A stretch of DNA of 64,000 nucleotides from Porticoccaceae bacterium. Lineage in GTDB: Bacteria > Pseudomonadota > Gammaproteobacteria > Pseudomonadales > Porticoccaceae. A model generated the notes under the pieces. The model worked only from the letters and a program-made list of their open reading frames with translations, was not told the DNA's origin and searched no databases. Both the position numbers and the translations under genes were made by a program. Below, piece after piece: positions 20,141 to 28,353 of this stretch. Positions within the stretch are counted from its first letter, which is position 1; each line of letters begins with the position of its first letter. The DNA lies in assembly GCA_026005035.1 (NCBI GenBank), contig BPKH01000001.1, positions 622,205 to 686,204 on the forward strand, given 5' to 3'.

Positions 20141-20458
20141 TCACTCGGGCACGGCTTCGTCGATCAGTTTTTGCAGCTCGCCCGTTTGGGCCATCTCGGC
20201 GATGATGTCCGAGCCGCCGATGAGTTCGCCCTTCACCCACAGCTGCGGGAAAGTGGGCCAGTTGGCGTACTTGGGCAGGTTGGCGCGAATCTCCGGATTG
20301 GCCAGCACGTCCACGTAGGCGAAGCGCTTGCCACAGCGGATGAGGGCCTCCACGGCGCGCGCGGAAAAGCCGCACTGGGGCGCCTCGGGACTGCCCTTCA
20401 TGTAGAGGATGACGGGGTTTTCTTCGATCTGCTGCTTGATGATTTCCATGATGTCCAT
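20141..20458 (-). CDS. grxD: Monothiol glutaredoxin (Grx4 type)
   Basis: 105 residues from the ATG at 20458 (MDIMEIIKQQIEENPVILYM). The active site is PQCGFSARA, the CGFS signature of iron-sulfur cluster carrier glutaredoxins, and WPTFPQLWVKGELIGG is the usual glutathione and cluster-binding region. It delivers [2Fe-2S] clusters together with BolA-type partners, which fits a genome rich in Rieske proteins. The Shine-Dalgarno (GAGG) lies inside an 18-bp tandem repeat. Confidence 0.93.
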   Translation of the reverse strand: MDIMEIIKQQIEENPVILYMKGSPEAPQCGFSARAVEALIRCGKRFAYVDVLANPEIRANLPKYANWPTFPQLWVKGELIGGSDIIAEMAQTGELQKLIDEAVPE

Positions 20459-20460
20459 GG

Positions 20461-20496
20461 GCTGACCTCGCTTGGGGGGCTGACCTCGCTTGGGGG
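20461..20496. repeat. Two tandem 18-bp copies over the grxD ribosome-binding site
   Basis: GCTGACCTCGCTTGGGGG occurs at 20461-20478 and is repeated exactly at 20479-20496. On the minus strand each copy carries AGCGAGGTCAGC, so the translation-initiation region of grxD is duplicated. It looks like a replication-slippage duplication. Confidence 0.85.
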
Positions 20497-20605
20497 GAGC
20501 CAAGACCGACCTCGGCGGTCGGATATGGTAGCGGTTTCCCCCCGCCGGGAAAAGCGCCGCCCCGTTGCGCAAACGACCGTCTTTCCCTTACCATGCGGCC
20601 CTTTC

Positions 20606-20636
20606 CAGGCAGCCCTGCTGCCTGTTTTTGCTTTTT
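20606..20636 (+). terminator. Intrinsic-terminator-like hairpin in the argD leader
   Basis: CAGGCAG (20606-20612) pairs with CTGCCTG (20618-20624) around a five-base loop, followed by TTTTTGCTTTTT. It ends about 22 bases before the argD start codon on the same strand. No plus-strand gene ends here (grxD points away), so it is either an attenuator in the argD mRNA leader or the end of a short unannotated transcript. Confidence 0.6.
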
Positions 20637-20657
20637 CGGCCACCCAGAAGCGGTGCG

Positions 20658-21839
20658 ATGACCATGGGCGCCTTCTTGATGGACACCTACGGGGAGCGTC
20701 CCCTCACCCTGGTGCGCGGTCAGGGAGCCCGCCTCTACGACGAGGCGGGGAGGGAATACCTCGACGCCCTCTCGGGGATCGCCGTGTGCGGCCTCGGGCA
20801 CGCCCACCCCGAGATCGCCCAGGCGATCTGCGAACAGGCGAGCCAGCTCCTGCACTGCTCCAACCTCTACCGCAACCCGCTCCAGGAAGAGCTCGCCGCG
20901 CGGCTGTGCGCGCTCACCGGACTGGAGCGGGCGTTTTTCGCCAATTCGGGGGCCGAGGCCAACGAGGCCGCCCTCAAGCTCGCCCGGCTGTTCGGCCACC
21001 GCCGGGGCGTGAAGACGCCCACCGTGGTGGTGATGGAACACGCCTTCCACGGCCGCACCCTGGCCACCCTCACCGCCACCGGCAACCGCAAGGTCCAGGC
21101 GGGCTTCGAGCCGCTGGTGGCGGGCTTCGCGCGCGCCCCCTTCGGCGACCTGGAAGCGCTCGAGCGGATCGCCGAGAACAACCGCAACGTGGTGGCCGTG
21201 CTGGTGGAGCCGATCCAGGGCGAGGGCGGCGTGCGCATTCCGCCCCCCGGCTACATGGCCGGCCTGCGCGCCCTCTGCGACCGCCAGGGCTGGCTTTTGA
21301 TGCTCGACGAGGTGCAGACCGGCAACGGCCGCACGGGAAGCTACTACCACTACCAGCAGCACGGCATCCTGCCCGACGTGATGACCACCGCCAAGGGGCT
21401 CGGCAACGGCTTTCCCATCGGCGCCTGCCTGGCGCGGGGGGAGGCGGCGGAGCTGTTCAAGCCGGGCAGCCACGGCTCCACCTTCGGCGGCAATCCCGCC
21501 GCCTGTGCCGCCGCCCTGGCGGTGCTTAGGATCCTCGAGCGGGACGACCTGTGCCGGCGGGCGGGCCGGCTGGGCGAACGGCTCGTCGCCGAGCTGCGCA
21601 CCCACCTGGGCGACCTCCCGGGGGTGGTGGAGATCCGGGGCAGCGGCCTCATGATCGGCATCGAACTCGACCGCCCCTGCGCAGCCCTGGTGGCCGAAGC
21701 CGCCGCCCGCGGGCTGCTGGTGAACGTCACCGCCGAGCGGGTCATCCGGCTGCTGCCGCCCCTCGTTCTCTCCGAGGAGGAATGCGCCCGCCTCGTCGAG
21801 CGCCTCACGGCCGCCGTCCGGGCGTTCTTGACCGCCTGA
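20658..21839 (+). CDS. argD: Acetylornithine aminotransferase
   Basis: 393 residues from the ATG at 20658 ([20 protein letters not shown]); the reading frame stays open upstream but through the terminator-like hairpin. It is a class III PLP aminotransferase: [14 protein letters not shown] binds the cofactor phosphate, [15 protein letters not shown] holds the PLP-binding Asp, and [14 protein letters not shown] contains the Schiff-base Lys. It converts N-acetylglutamate semialdehyde to N-acetylornithine in arginine synthesis and may also serve in lysine synthesis. argF follows after 19 bases, supporting the assignment over other omega-aminotransferases. Confidence 0.95.
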   Translation: MTMGAFLMDTYGERPLTLVRGQGARLYDEAGREYLDALSGIAVCGLGHAHPEIAQAICEQASQLLHCSNLYRNPLQEELAARLCALTGLERAFFANSGAEANEAALKLARLFGHRRGVKTPTVVVMEHAFHGRTLATLTATGNRKVQAGFEPLVAGFARAPFGDLEALERIAENNRNVVAVLVEPIQGEGGVRIPPPGYMAGLRALCDRQGWLLMLDEVQTGNGRTGSYYHYQQHGILPDVMTTAKGLGNGFPIGACLARGEAAELFKPGSHGSTFGGNPAACAAALAVLRILERDDLCRRAGRLGERLVAELRTHLGDLPGVVEIRGSGLMIGIELDRPCAALVAEAAARGLLVNVTAERVIRLLPPLVLSEEECARLVERLTAAVRAFLTA

Positions 21840-21858
21840 TTACCTTTCCGGAGGTGCC

Positions 21859-22773
21859 ATGGCCCCTCGCCACTTCCTCAGATTGCGGGATCTCGAGCGC
21901 GACGAGCTCGAGCGGGTGCTGGCGCGCGCCGCCGAGCTCAAGGGGCTGCGCCGCGCCGGCCGCGACCCCAAAAGCCTCGCCGGCAAAGTGCTAGCGATGA
22001 TCTTCGAGAAGGCCTCCACCCGCACCCGCGTCTCCTTCGAGGCGGGCATCAGCCAGCTGGGCGGCACGGCCCTGTTCCTCTCCCCCGCCGACACCCAACT
22101 GGGCCGCGGTGAGCCCATCGAGGACACGGCGCGGGTGCTGTCGCGGATGGTGGATCTGGTGATGATCCGCACCTTCGGCCACGAGCGGCTCGAGCGCTTT
22201 GCCGCCCATGCCGGCGTCCCGGTGATCAACGGGCTGTCCGACAGCTTCCATCCCTGCCAACTCCTCGCCGACATCCAAACCTACCTGGAGCACCGCGGCC
22301 CCCTCGCCGGGCGGGTGGTGGCCTGGGTGGGGGACGGCAACAACATGGCCAACACCTACATCGAGGCGGCCGACCTGTTCGACTTCCAGCTGCGGCTGGC
22401 CGTTCCCGAGGGCTACGAACCGGACGCCGAACTGCTCGCCCGCCACGCCGACCGGGTGGTGCTCACCCGCTCCCCCGCCGAGGCGGTGGCCGGCGCCCAC
22501 CTGGTGGTCACCGACACCTGGGCCTCCATGGGGCAGGAGGAGGAAAAGGCGCGCCGGGAGCGGGATTTCGCCGGCTTTCGCGTCGACCACGAGCTCATGG
22601 CCCGGGCGGCGCCGGACGCCCTGTTCATGCACTGCCTGCCGGCCTACCGGGGGCGCGAGGTGACCGCCGAGCTCTTGGAGGACCCCCGCTATTCGGTGGT
22701 CTGGGACGAAGCGGAAAACCGCCTCCACGCCCAGAAGGCGCTGATGGAGTTCCTCTGCGGCGCCCTGGGGTGA
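21859..22773 (+). CDS. argF: Ornithine carbamoyltransferase
   Basis: 304 residues. It makes citrulline from ornithine and carbamoyl phosphate. The carbamoyl-phosphate loop STRTRVSFE, the HPCQLLAD motif and the ornithine-side [10 protein letters not shown] are all present. It lies 19 bases behind argD with a CCGGAGG ribosome-binding site, so the two form an arginine operon. The stop overlaps the GTG start of the next gene. Confidence 0.97.
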   Translation: MAPRHFLRLRDLERDELERVLARAAELKGLRRAGRDPKSLAGKVLAMIFEKASTRTRVSFEAGISQLGGTALFLSPADTQLGRGEPIEDTARVLSRMVDLVMIRTFGHERLERFAAHAGVPVINGLSDSFHPCQLLADIQTYLEHRGPLAGRVVAWVGDGNNMANTYIEAADLFDFQLRLAVPEGYEPDAELLARHADRVVLTRSPAEAVAGAHLVVTDTWASMGQEEEKARRERDFAGFRVDHELMARAAPDALFMHCLPAYRGREVTAELLEDPRYSVVWDEAENRLHAQKALMEFLCGALG

Positions 22774-23456
22774 GGATCGAGCACCTGGCGCGCCTGTTGG
22801 AGGCGCGGCTCGCGGCGCTGGTGCCGGGAGCGCGCCTCTGCCCCTTGCACCCGCCTGAGCTGCCCGAACTTTCCCTGTGGCTGTTGGATCCCGCCACCGC
22901 CGAGGCGGGCGTGGCCCCGCAATGGGTCGCCCAGCTGATGGATGCACCCCCCTTCTGGTGCCTCTGTTGGGGGGCGGGGCAGGCCCTCGCCCGGCACCTG
23001 CTCGACCATCCCGACGCGGTGGCGGGGCGGACGGTCATCGACCTGGGGTCGGGCTGCGGGGTGGCGGGCATCGCCGCCGCCCTGGCCGGCGCCGCGCGGG
23101 TGGTGTTGTGCGACCGCGACCCCCTGGCCCTGGCCGCCGGACGCCTCAACGCCCGCTGGAACGGCGTCCGAGTGGAGTGTGCGCCGAGCCTCGACGACGC
23201 CCTCGCCCGGCTCGCTTCCGGCGAGCGGACCAGAACCCTGGGGCTTGCCGCCGACTTTCGCTACGACCCGGCGAGCGCACCCCTCCTCCTGCGGCTGGCG
23301 CAGGCCACGGGGACGGTGTGGTGCGCGGACGCGGCCATCGCCGGGTCGACCCCGCCCCAGGGACAGCCCCTCGGGCGCGCCTGGCTGCCGCCCTTCCCCG
23401 GCGCCGAGACTTCTCCCGCCTTTGCCGACGTGGCCCTCTGGCGCCTGACCACCTAG
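22770..23456 (+). CDS. SAM-dependent methyltransferase of the Nnt1/METTL (methyltransf_16) type
   Basis: 228 residues from a GTG overlapping the argF stop (GTGA). The SAM motif [19 protein letters not shown] is preceded by [20 protein letters not shown], the hallmark lead-in of protein-lysine methyltransferases related to ETFB-KMT and Nnt1. Motif post-I is [11 protein letters not shown]. These methylate lysines of proteins such as ETF-beta; the bacterial substrate is generally unknown. Translational coupling to argF is probably positional only. Confidence 0.8.
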   Translation: MRIEHLARLLEARLAALVPGARLCPLHPPELPELSLWLLDPATAEAGVAPQWVAQLMDAPPFWCLCWGAGQALARHLLDHPDAVAGRTVIDLGSGCGVAGIAAALAGAARVVLCDRDPLALAAGRLNARWNGVRVECAPSLDDALARLASGERTRTLGLAADFRYDPASAPLLLRLAQATGTVWCADAAIAGSTPPQGQPLGRAWLPPFPGAETSPAFADVALWRLTT

Positions 23457-23489
23457 AGCGGGCGAGGGGTGGCCGCCACTCCGGAGGCG

Positions 23490-24323
23490 CTACTGGATCG
23501 GCTCCTCGCCGGCGGTCTTGGTGCGGTGCAAGAGCCGGCCGCACTCGGGGTCGTAGGGGCGGGCGCGGTGCATGGTGCCCGAGTTGTCCCACATCACCGC
23601 GTCGCCCACTTTCCAGTGGTGGGTGTAGCGGTAGGGTTCGCTCGTCGCCCACTCGCGGAGCTTGTTGAGCAGCCGCGCGCTCTCCCGCCAGTCGAGGCCG
23701 ACGATGTGGTGGGCGGTGTTGCCGAGCACCAGCGATTTGCGGCCCGAACGGTGTTTCCACACCAGGGGCAGTTCCACGTCGCCGAGGGCCATCATCTCCT
23801 CGAGCTTCTCCTGGGAGGGCTCCGGCTCGTAGTAGAAAAGGGTGTTCCAGGCGGCGTGCATTACCCGCAGCGAGTCGATGCGCGCCTTTTCCTCTTCCGG
23901 AAGGTCCTCGTAGGCGGCGTAGGTGTTGCAAAACTCGGTATCGCCGCCCCAGGTGGCCGGCACCTTGCAGGAGAGGATCGCGTAGCCCGGCGGCCGCTTG
24001 TTCATGGTGCCGTCGATGTGCCAGAACAGCGAGCCCTTCAGGTATTCCGACCGGGGATTGATCTTTTTGTCCAGGGTGATGTCGTAGACCTCCTGCCCCT
24101 CCATCTCCGGCAGGAAGGTGCCCAGGGTTTTGGTAAACGCCACCTGCTCTTCATCGGTGAAGTGGATTTCCGGAAACACCAGCACCCCGCGGTCCTCGAT
24201 CAGGCGCCGGATCTCTTCGCTCAAGGCACCGCTTAAAAGCTCCTCTTTGCTGTTGCGCACGATGGCGCCGATCTTGGGCTTGATGGGCTCGGCGCGCAGG
24301 GCGATCTTTTCCGCGACAGTCAT
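23490..24323 (-). CDS. TauD/TfdA-family 2-oxoglutarate-dependent dioxygenase
   Basis: 277 residues from the ATG at 24323, behind GGAGGAGGAACG. Iron ligands are His and Asp in LFWHIDGTMN and the distal His in SGTMHRARPYDP; the 2OG-binding Arg follows (GRLLHRTKT). Family members hydroxylate taurine, 2,4-D, alkyl sulfates or other small acids, often releasing an aldehyde. It is the last gene of the minus-strand run after Rieske oxygenase 1, with an 80-base gap. It is likely part of the catabolic island, attacking a carboxylated or sulfonated intermediate. Confidence 0.9.
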   Translation of the reverse strand: MTVAEKIALRAEPIKPKIGAIVRNSKEELLSGALSEEIRRLIEDRGVLVFPEIHFTDEEQVAFTKTLGTFLPEMEGQEVYDITLDKKINPRSEYLKGSLFWHIDGTMNKRPPGYAILSCKVPATWGGDTEFCNTYAAYEDLPEEEKARIDSLRVMHAAWNTLFYYEPEPSQEKLEEMMALGDVELPLVWKHRSGRKSLVLGNTAHHIVGLDWRESARLLNKLREWATSEPYRYTHHWKVGDAVMWDNSGTMHRARPYDPECGRLLHRTKTAGEEPIQ

Positions 24324-24403
24324 CGTTCCTCCTCCTTTTGGCTCCGCAGAGCCTTGATGCCCATTGTGGACGGTTTGCCGACAGCCGCCTTGATCTCCGC
24401 CAA

Positions 24404-25798
24404 TTACTGAGCGGCCAAGGGCCGCGGCACCCCGATCCCCAGGTAACGGGCCAGGTTGCGGTGCAGATTGCTCACCTTCTTCTCCTGGTGGGGGTTGGGC
24501 AGACAACCTTCGAAACCGCGCGACTTCAGCCCCTTTTGGACCTCCACCATGTTGGAGATGTCCTGGCCGATGACGAACGGCCAGGCGGACGGATCCTGCG
24601 GGGCGTACACCCAGTCGGGCTTGGGCTCCTCGCCGGGCGGAAAGCGCTCGAGGGCGATCGCCTCGTAGATGCAGCGATCGGGGTCGTCCCCGAAGGGACG
24701 CACCCGATAGTAGAGGGCGAAAGTGGGCCCCGGCAGGATGTTCATGTTGGGAAAGATGTGCTGGGCGAGCCCGGCGGCGGCCATTTGCGCCTCACTGATT
24801 TCCGGCCAGCGGACGCCGCGGGCGGCGTCCTCGGCGCGGGCGGATGCGAGCCAATGGCGGTGGACCTCCTCCGCGGGAGTCCCGGGCGGCAGCTCCTCCA
24901 CCAATCGAGCCGCGGCCCGCACCAGCGTCTCGGTGGTGGAAGCGCCGATGGTCTCCAAAAACTCCTTTTGCATCTGGTAGATCGCCACCCGGGGATCCTC
25001 GCCGACGGCGGCGCGGTGGACCGTCGTCTCGGCCGCCGAGGCCTCGCCCCGCCGCGAGTCGAAGCCGTCGATGCCATGCAGGCCGAGGGCCTTGCTCCAG
25101 GCGTAGAACTCGCCGTACTTGTTGAGCTGCGGGTGGGTCGCCCAGACGTGGTAAGGCTCCAAGAAGGCCTCCAGGGCCACCTTCCAGTTGCAGTCGAAGA
25201 TGCCCCACTGGCGGAACTTGTAGCGCATCTCGTGGAACTCGAAGGGGTCGAGCAGGCTGGCGATGGGCTCGAGGTATTCGCGCAGGGGCACGCAGTGGGG
25301 GTCCATGTTGATCCAGATCCAGCCGCCCCAGGTGTCCACCGCCACCGGTTTCAAGCGGGTGCGCGCCTCGGTGAGCGCCCCCTGCCAGTCCTCGGCGTGG
25401 AGGATGAAGGTGGCGCGGCCGTCGAGGCCGAAGGTCCAGCCGTGGTAGGCGCAAAAGAAGCCCTCCCGGCGGCCGTTGCAGATCCCCTTGTGGCCGCGCG
25501 CGCCATTGGCCCCGGCGGGAACGCTCACCAGGCGCCGTCCCCGGTGGGGGCAGACGTTGTGGAAGGCCTGGATCTCGTCCGGGGCCGTGCGCACCACCAG
25601 GATCGAGTCGAAGCCGATCTCGTAGGTGAGATAGTCGCCCACCTCGGGGATCTCTTCCTCGCGGCCCACGTGCTGCCAGACGCGGGGCCAGAGCCGGTCG
25701 AGCTCCAGGCGCGCATATTCGGGGGACACGTAGGCGTCCACCGGAATGAGGAGTGGCTCGTCGAGCCGCTCCTCGGGGATGGTGGCGAACTGTTCCAT
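24404..25798 (-). CDS. Rieske non-haem iron oxygenase, alpha-type subunit (copy 1)
   Basis: 464 residues. The [2Fe-2S] Rieske ligands are C83/H85 (CPHRGR) and C116/H119 (CAYHGW). The catalytic domain has the iron ligands in FLEPYHVWATHP, with Glu at the usual bridging position. The tail (SNMVEVQKGLKSRGF, then NLHRNLARYLG) is shared with the other two Rieske proteins in this window. It should hydroxylate or demethylate a ring substrate with electrons from a reductase encoded elsewhere; no reductase or ferredoxin is adjacent. It follows BVMO copy 1 by 34 bases, forming one half of a repeated module. Confidence 0.93.
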   Translation of the reverse strand: MEQFATIPEERLDEPLLIPVDAYVSPEYARLELDRLWPRVWQHVGREEEIPEVGDYLTYEIGFDSILVVRTAPDEIQAFHNVCPHRGRRLVSVPAGANGARGHKGICNGRREGFFCAYHGWTFGLDGRATFILHAEDWQGALTEARTRLKPVAVDTWGGWIWINMDPHCVPLREYLEPIASLLDPFEFHEMRYKFRQWGIFDCNWKVALEAFLEPYHVWATHPQLNKYGEFYAWSKALGLHGIDGFDSRRGEASAAETTVHRAAVGEDPRVAIYQMQKEFLETIGASTTETLVRAAARLVEELPPGTPAEEVHRHWLASARAEDAARGVRWPEISEAQMAAAGLAQHIFPNMNILPGPTFALYYRVRPFGDDPDRCIYEAIALERFPPGEEPKPDWVYAPQDPSAWPFVIGQDISNMVEVQKGLKSRGFEGCLPNPHQEKKVSNLHRNLARYLGIGVPRPLAAQ

Positions 25799-25832
25799 CG
25801 TTGCGGCCTCCTCCGCATTTCGAGGCCGGCCG

Positions 25833-27716
25833 TCAGGCCGGCACGCCCGCGACCTCTTCCGCTTTCTCCAATCTCAGTCCGGCCAATTGCCCCTCCTCCC
25901 GCCATGCCTCGAGGAGCGAGACGAAGGCGTCCCAGCCGGGGCCGTAGACCTCGCCCAGATAGAAGCGGTAGCGGGGGTTGCCGTCCTCGTCGAGGATCGG
26001 CTGGCCCTCGTTGTTGAAGTAGCCGGGGGTGCAACTGGCGATCCATTCAGAGCGGTCCACTTCGGTGGCGCGCACGTGGCGCACCCAGGCGTCTTGGGCT
26101 TCCTTGGTGGGTTCCACCGCCACCGCGCCGCGATCCATGGCGGCGCGGATGATGTAGGCCATGTGCTTGACCTGCTCTTCGAAGTTGAGCGTCAGGGTGG
26201 AGTTGAGGCCGCCCTGGTAGTAGCCGCAGAAGAAGATGTTGGGAAAGCCGTGGGTCATCATCCCGTGGAGGGTCTTGTAGGTGCCCTTCCAGTTGTCGTA
26301 CATGGAAAAGCCGCCCCGCCCCTCGAACACCGGAATGCCCCAACGGCGCTCGAGATCTGATGTCACCTCGTACCCGGTAGCGAAGATGATGCAGTCCACC
26401 TCGTACTCCCGGCCCTGGTGGATGAAGCCCTTGGGTGTGAGCTGCTCCACCCCTTGGGTTTCGGAGACGTCGATGAGGTGGACGTTGGGCCGGTTGAAGG
26501 TCTGGTAGTACTGGTCGTTGGAAGTCGGCCGCTTGCACATGTAGCGGTACCAGGGCTTGAGCTTGGCCGCAGTCTGCGGGTCCTTGACGATCTGGTCGAC
26601 CCGGCGGCGCAGCCGCTCCATCACCCGGAAGTCCATCTCTTCGTAGCGGCGGGCGTACTCCTCGTCGGAGATCTTCGGCCAGCCCTCCTCCTCCAACTCG
26701 GCGGAAATGTTGCGGTTGACCTCCGTCCAGATGTCGCAGATGAGGTCCTTCTCGAAGGGCAGGAAGCGCTCGTTGGCGCCACGGTGGAAGTTGGCGCGCC
26801 GCCGCGCCTGCCAGCCGGGCTGGAGGTTTTTCACCCACTCGGGATCGGTCGGAGTGTTGCGCCGGGAGTCGACGCAGGAGGGCGTCCGCTGGAGCACGAA
26901 GAATTCCTTGCTGTAGCGCCCCAGATAGGGGACCAGCTGGATCGCCGTGGCGCCGGTGCCCACCAGGGCCACCCGCTTGTCGGCCAGGCGATCGAGCACC
27001 GGGTTTTTCTCCTCGCCGCCGGTGTACTCGTAGTCCCAGCGGGCGCTGTGGAACATGTGGCCCCGGTACTCGTCGATGCCCGGGATCGCCGGCAGCTTGG
27101 GGATGTTGAGCAGGCCGTTGGCCATGATCACGAAGCGCGCCTTCAGCTCGTCCCCCTGGCGGGTGCCCACGCGCCAGCGCTTGAGCTCGTCGTCCCAACG
27201 CAGGGACTCCACCATGGTGTGGAAGAGGGCCTTTTCGTAGAGCCCGTAGCGCCGGGCGATGCTCTGGGCGTACTCGCGGATCTCGAAGCCGTCGGTGAAC
27301 TTCTTCGAGGGCATGAACCCCGTCTCCTCGAGGAGCGGCAGGTAGCAGTAGGCGTCGTTGTCGCACTCGAGGCCGGGATAGCGGTTCCAATACCAGACGC
27401 CCCCGAAGTCGCCGGCGTGGTCGATGATGCGGAAGTCGTCGATCCCCACCCGCTTGAGGTGGACGCCGGCCAGGATCCCCGACCAGCCACCGCCGAGGAC
27501 CACGACGTCCACCTCGTCGAACGAGGGCTTGCGCGGCGTCGCCGAGGTGTAGGGGTCGATCTCGTAGGCCCCGCTGTAGCGGCCCACCGGCCGCAGGTAC
27601 TGCTCCTGTCCCTCTTTGCGAAGCCGCTTGTCCCGCTCCTGGCGGTACTTTTCCTTGAGGGCCGGGATGTCGATCTCGTCGATGGACGGCAGTCCCGGAG
27701 ATTTTTGGTTGATCAT
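25833..27716 (-). CDS. Baeyer-Villiger-type flavin monooxygenase (copy 1)
   Basis: 627 residues from the ATG at 27716, with a GGGAGGAGG ribosome-binding site; an in-frame TTG ten codons upstream falls within the operator. FAD motif GGGWSG is at residues 75-80 and the NADPH motif GTGATA at 253-258. Between them is YRGHMFHSARWD (217-228), the Baeyer-Villiger fingerprint with Tyr in place of the first Phe. The N-terminal extension DIPALKEKYRQERDKRLR is typical of large-ring and steroid BVMOs. It would insert oxygen beside a ketone, yielding an ester or lactone. Its promoter carries an operator also found before copy 2. Confidence 0.92.
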   Translation of the reverse strand: MINQKSPGLPSIDEIDIPALKEKYRQERDKRLRKEGQEQYLRPVGRYSGAYEIDPYTSATPRKPSFDEVDVVVLGGGWSGILAGVHLKRVGIDDFRIIDHAGDFGGVWYWNRYPGLECDNDAYCYLPLLEETGFMPSKKFTDGFEIREYAQSIARRYGLYEKALFHTMVESLRWDDELKRWRVGTRQGDELKARFVIMANGLLNIPKLPAIPGIDEYRGHMFHSARWDYEYTGGEEKNPVLDRLADKRVALVGTGATAIQLVPYLGRYSKEFFVLQRTPSCVDSRRNTPTDPEWVKNLQPGWQARRRANFHRGANERFLPFEKDLICDIWTEVNRNISAELEEEGWPKISDEEYARRYEEMDFRVMERLRRRVDQIVKDPQTAAKLKPWYRYMCKRPTSNDQYYQTFNRPNVHLIDVSETQGVEQLTPKGFIHQGREYEVDCIIFATGYEVTSDLERRWGIPVFEGRGGFSMYDNWKGTYKTLHGMMTHGFPNIFFCGYYQGGLNSTLTLNFEEQVKHMAYIIRAAMDRGAVAVEPTKEAQDAWVRHVRATEVDRSEWIASCTPGYFNNEGQPILDEDGNPRYRFYLGEVYGPGWDAFVSLLEAWREEGQLAGLRLEKAEEVAGVPA

Positions 27717-27739
27717 GACAGCCTCCTCCCTCGCATTAC

Positions 27740-27761
27740 TAATCAACAGTGTTGTTCATTA
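27740..27761. promoter_or_regulatory. Imperfect palindromic operator before BVMO copy 1
   Basis: A 22-bp site, TAATCAACAG-TG-TTGTTCATTA, matches 16 of 22 positions of the perfect palindrome at 31709-31730 before BVMO copy 2. Its centre is about 34 bases upstream of the start codon, directly after the -10 box, the classic place for a repressor. TetR-family regulators typically bind such sites. No tetR gene is visible in the window. Confidence 0.65.
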
Positions 27762-27788
27762 TATAGCGCAAAAAAATCCCCGTGCCAA
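27760..27788 (-). promoter_or_regulatory. Putative sigma-70 promoter of BVMO copy 1
   Basis: On the minus strand, TTGGCA (27788-27783) is followed after 17 bases by TATATAAT (from 27765). The last bases of the -10 region overlap the palindromic operator, which would block initiation when occupied. Confidence 0.55.
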
Positions 27789-27816
27789 GGATGGCCAGGC
27801 GGCTCACCCCGAGATC

Positions 27817-27830
27817 TTGACCCAGGTCAA
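27817..27830. promoter_or_regulatory. 14-bp palindrome TTGACC-CA-GGTCAA
   Basis: TTGACCCAGGTCAA is a perfect palindrome of the same TTGAC-N4-GTCAA form as the core at 16514-16527 upstream of hemN. It lies just downstream of the NTF2-like gene and about 100 bases upstream of BVMO copy 1. An FNR/CRP-family or other dimeric regulator could bind; this is unproven. Confidence 0.4.
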
Positions 27831-27843
27831 CAAAGGAAGCGGC

Positions 27844-28344
27844 TCAGTCGCGGCGGTGGAGAACCGTCAGGGTGGGCTCGTCCCACTCGGGCATGGCCGG
27901 GAAGGGGCCGTAGTCGGGAGAGCCCACCAGGTCGGCCGAGAGGTCCGCAGGCCCCCGGTAGTGGAGGGAAAAGTGGCGCCAGCGGAAGCGCCACTGGCCG
28001 TCGCGGCGGACGAACCGGTCGTGGTAGATGCCGAACGCCAACACCCCCGAGCCGTCGGGCATCTTGGTGAACTCGGTGCAAGGGGTGCGAGCCAGCGCCT
28101 CGTCCCCCGCCACTTGGAGGAGGGGCTGGCCCACCACCACGTGGACCTTTCGGGCGAAGCCGAGCAGGTGTTCGAAGGCCCCCGCGATCTCGTCGCGACC
28201 CCGGAAATGGCGGGCGGCGAGTTTCCACTCGCCCTCCGGGACGAATAGCTCGGCGTAGGCGGCGCCGTCCTGGCGCCACGCGGCGTCGACGAAGCGGGCG
28301 TAGAGTTGGCGGATGGCGAAGTCTGCCGCTATGAGCTCGTCCAC
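27844..28344 (-). CDS. SnoaL/NTF2-like protein, possible beta-type partner of Rieske oxygenase 2
   Basis: 166 residues. The fold is suggested by the N-terminal helix FAIRQLYARFVDAAWRQDGA, the GRDEIAGAFEHLL segment and the paired strands FGIYHDRFVRRDGQWRF and WRHFSLHYRG, as in SnoaL-4 proteins. Ring-hydroxylating dioxygenase beta subunits share this NTF2 fold and length. The gene begins nine bases after the Rieske copy 2 stop, the usual alpha-beta order. It could equally be a dehydratase, isomerase or lactone-handling enzyme. Confidence 0.8.
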   Translation of the reverse strand: MDELIAADFAIRQLYARFVDAAWRQDGAAYAELFVPEGEWKLAARHFRGRDEIAGAFEHLLGFARKVHVVVGQPLLQVAGDEALARTPCTEFTKMPDGSGVLAFGIYHDRFVRRDGQWRFRWRHFSLHYRGPADLSADLVGSPDYGPFPAMPEWDEPTLTVLHRRD

Positions 28345-28353
28345 TTCGCCGCC

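Noticed and set aside
20565-20657. N-terminal extension of ArgD, or an arginine-rich leader peptide (RKR at its start)
   Set aside because: The extension starts with TTG without a ribosome-binding site and passes through the terminator-like hairpin. Two or three basic residues are not enough to call a leader peptide.
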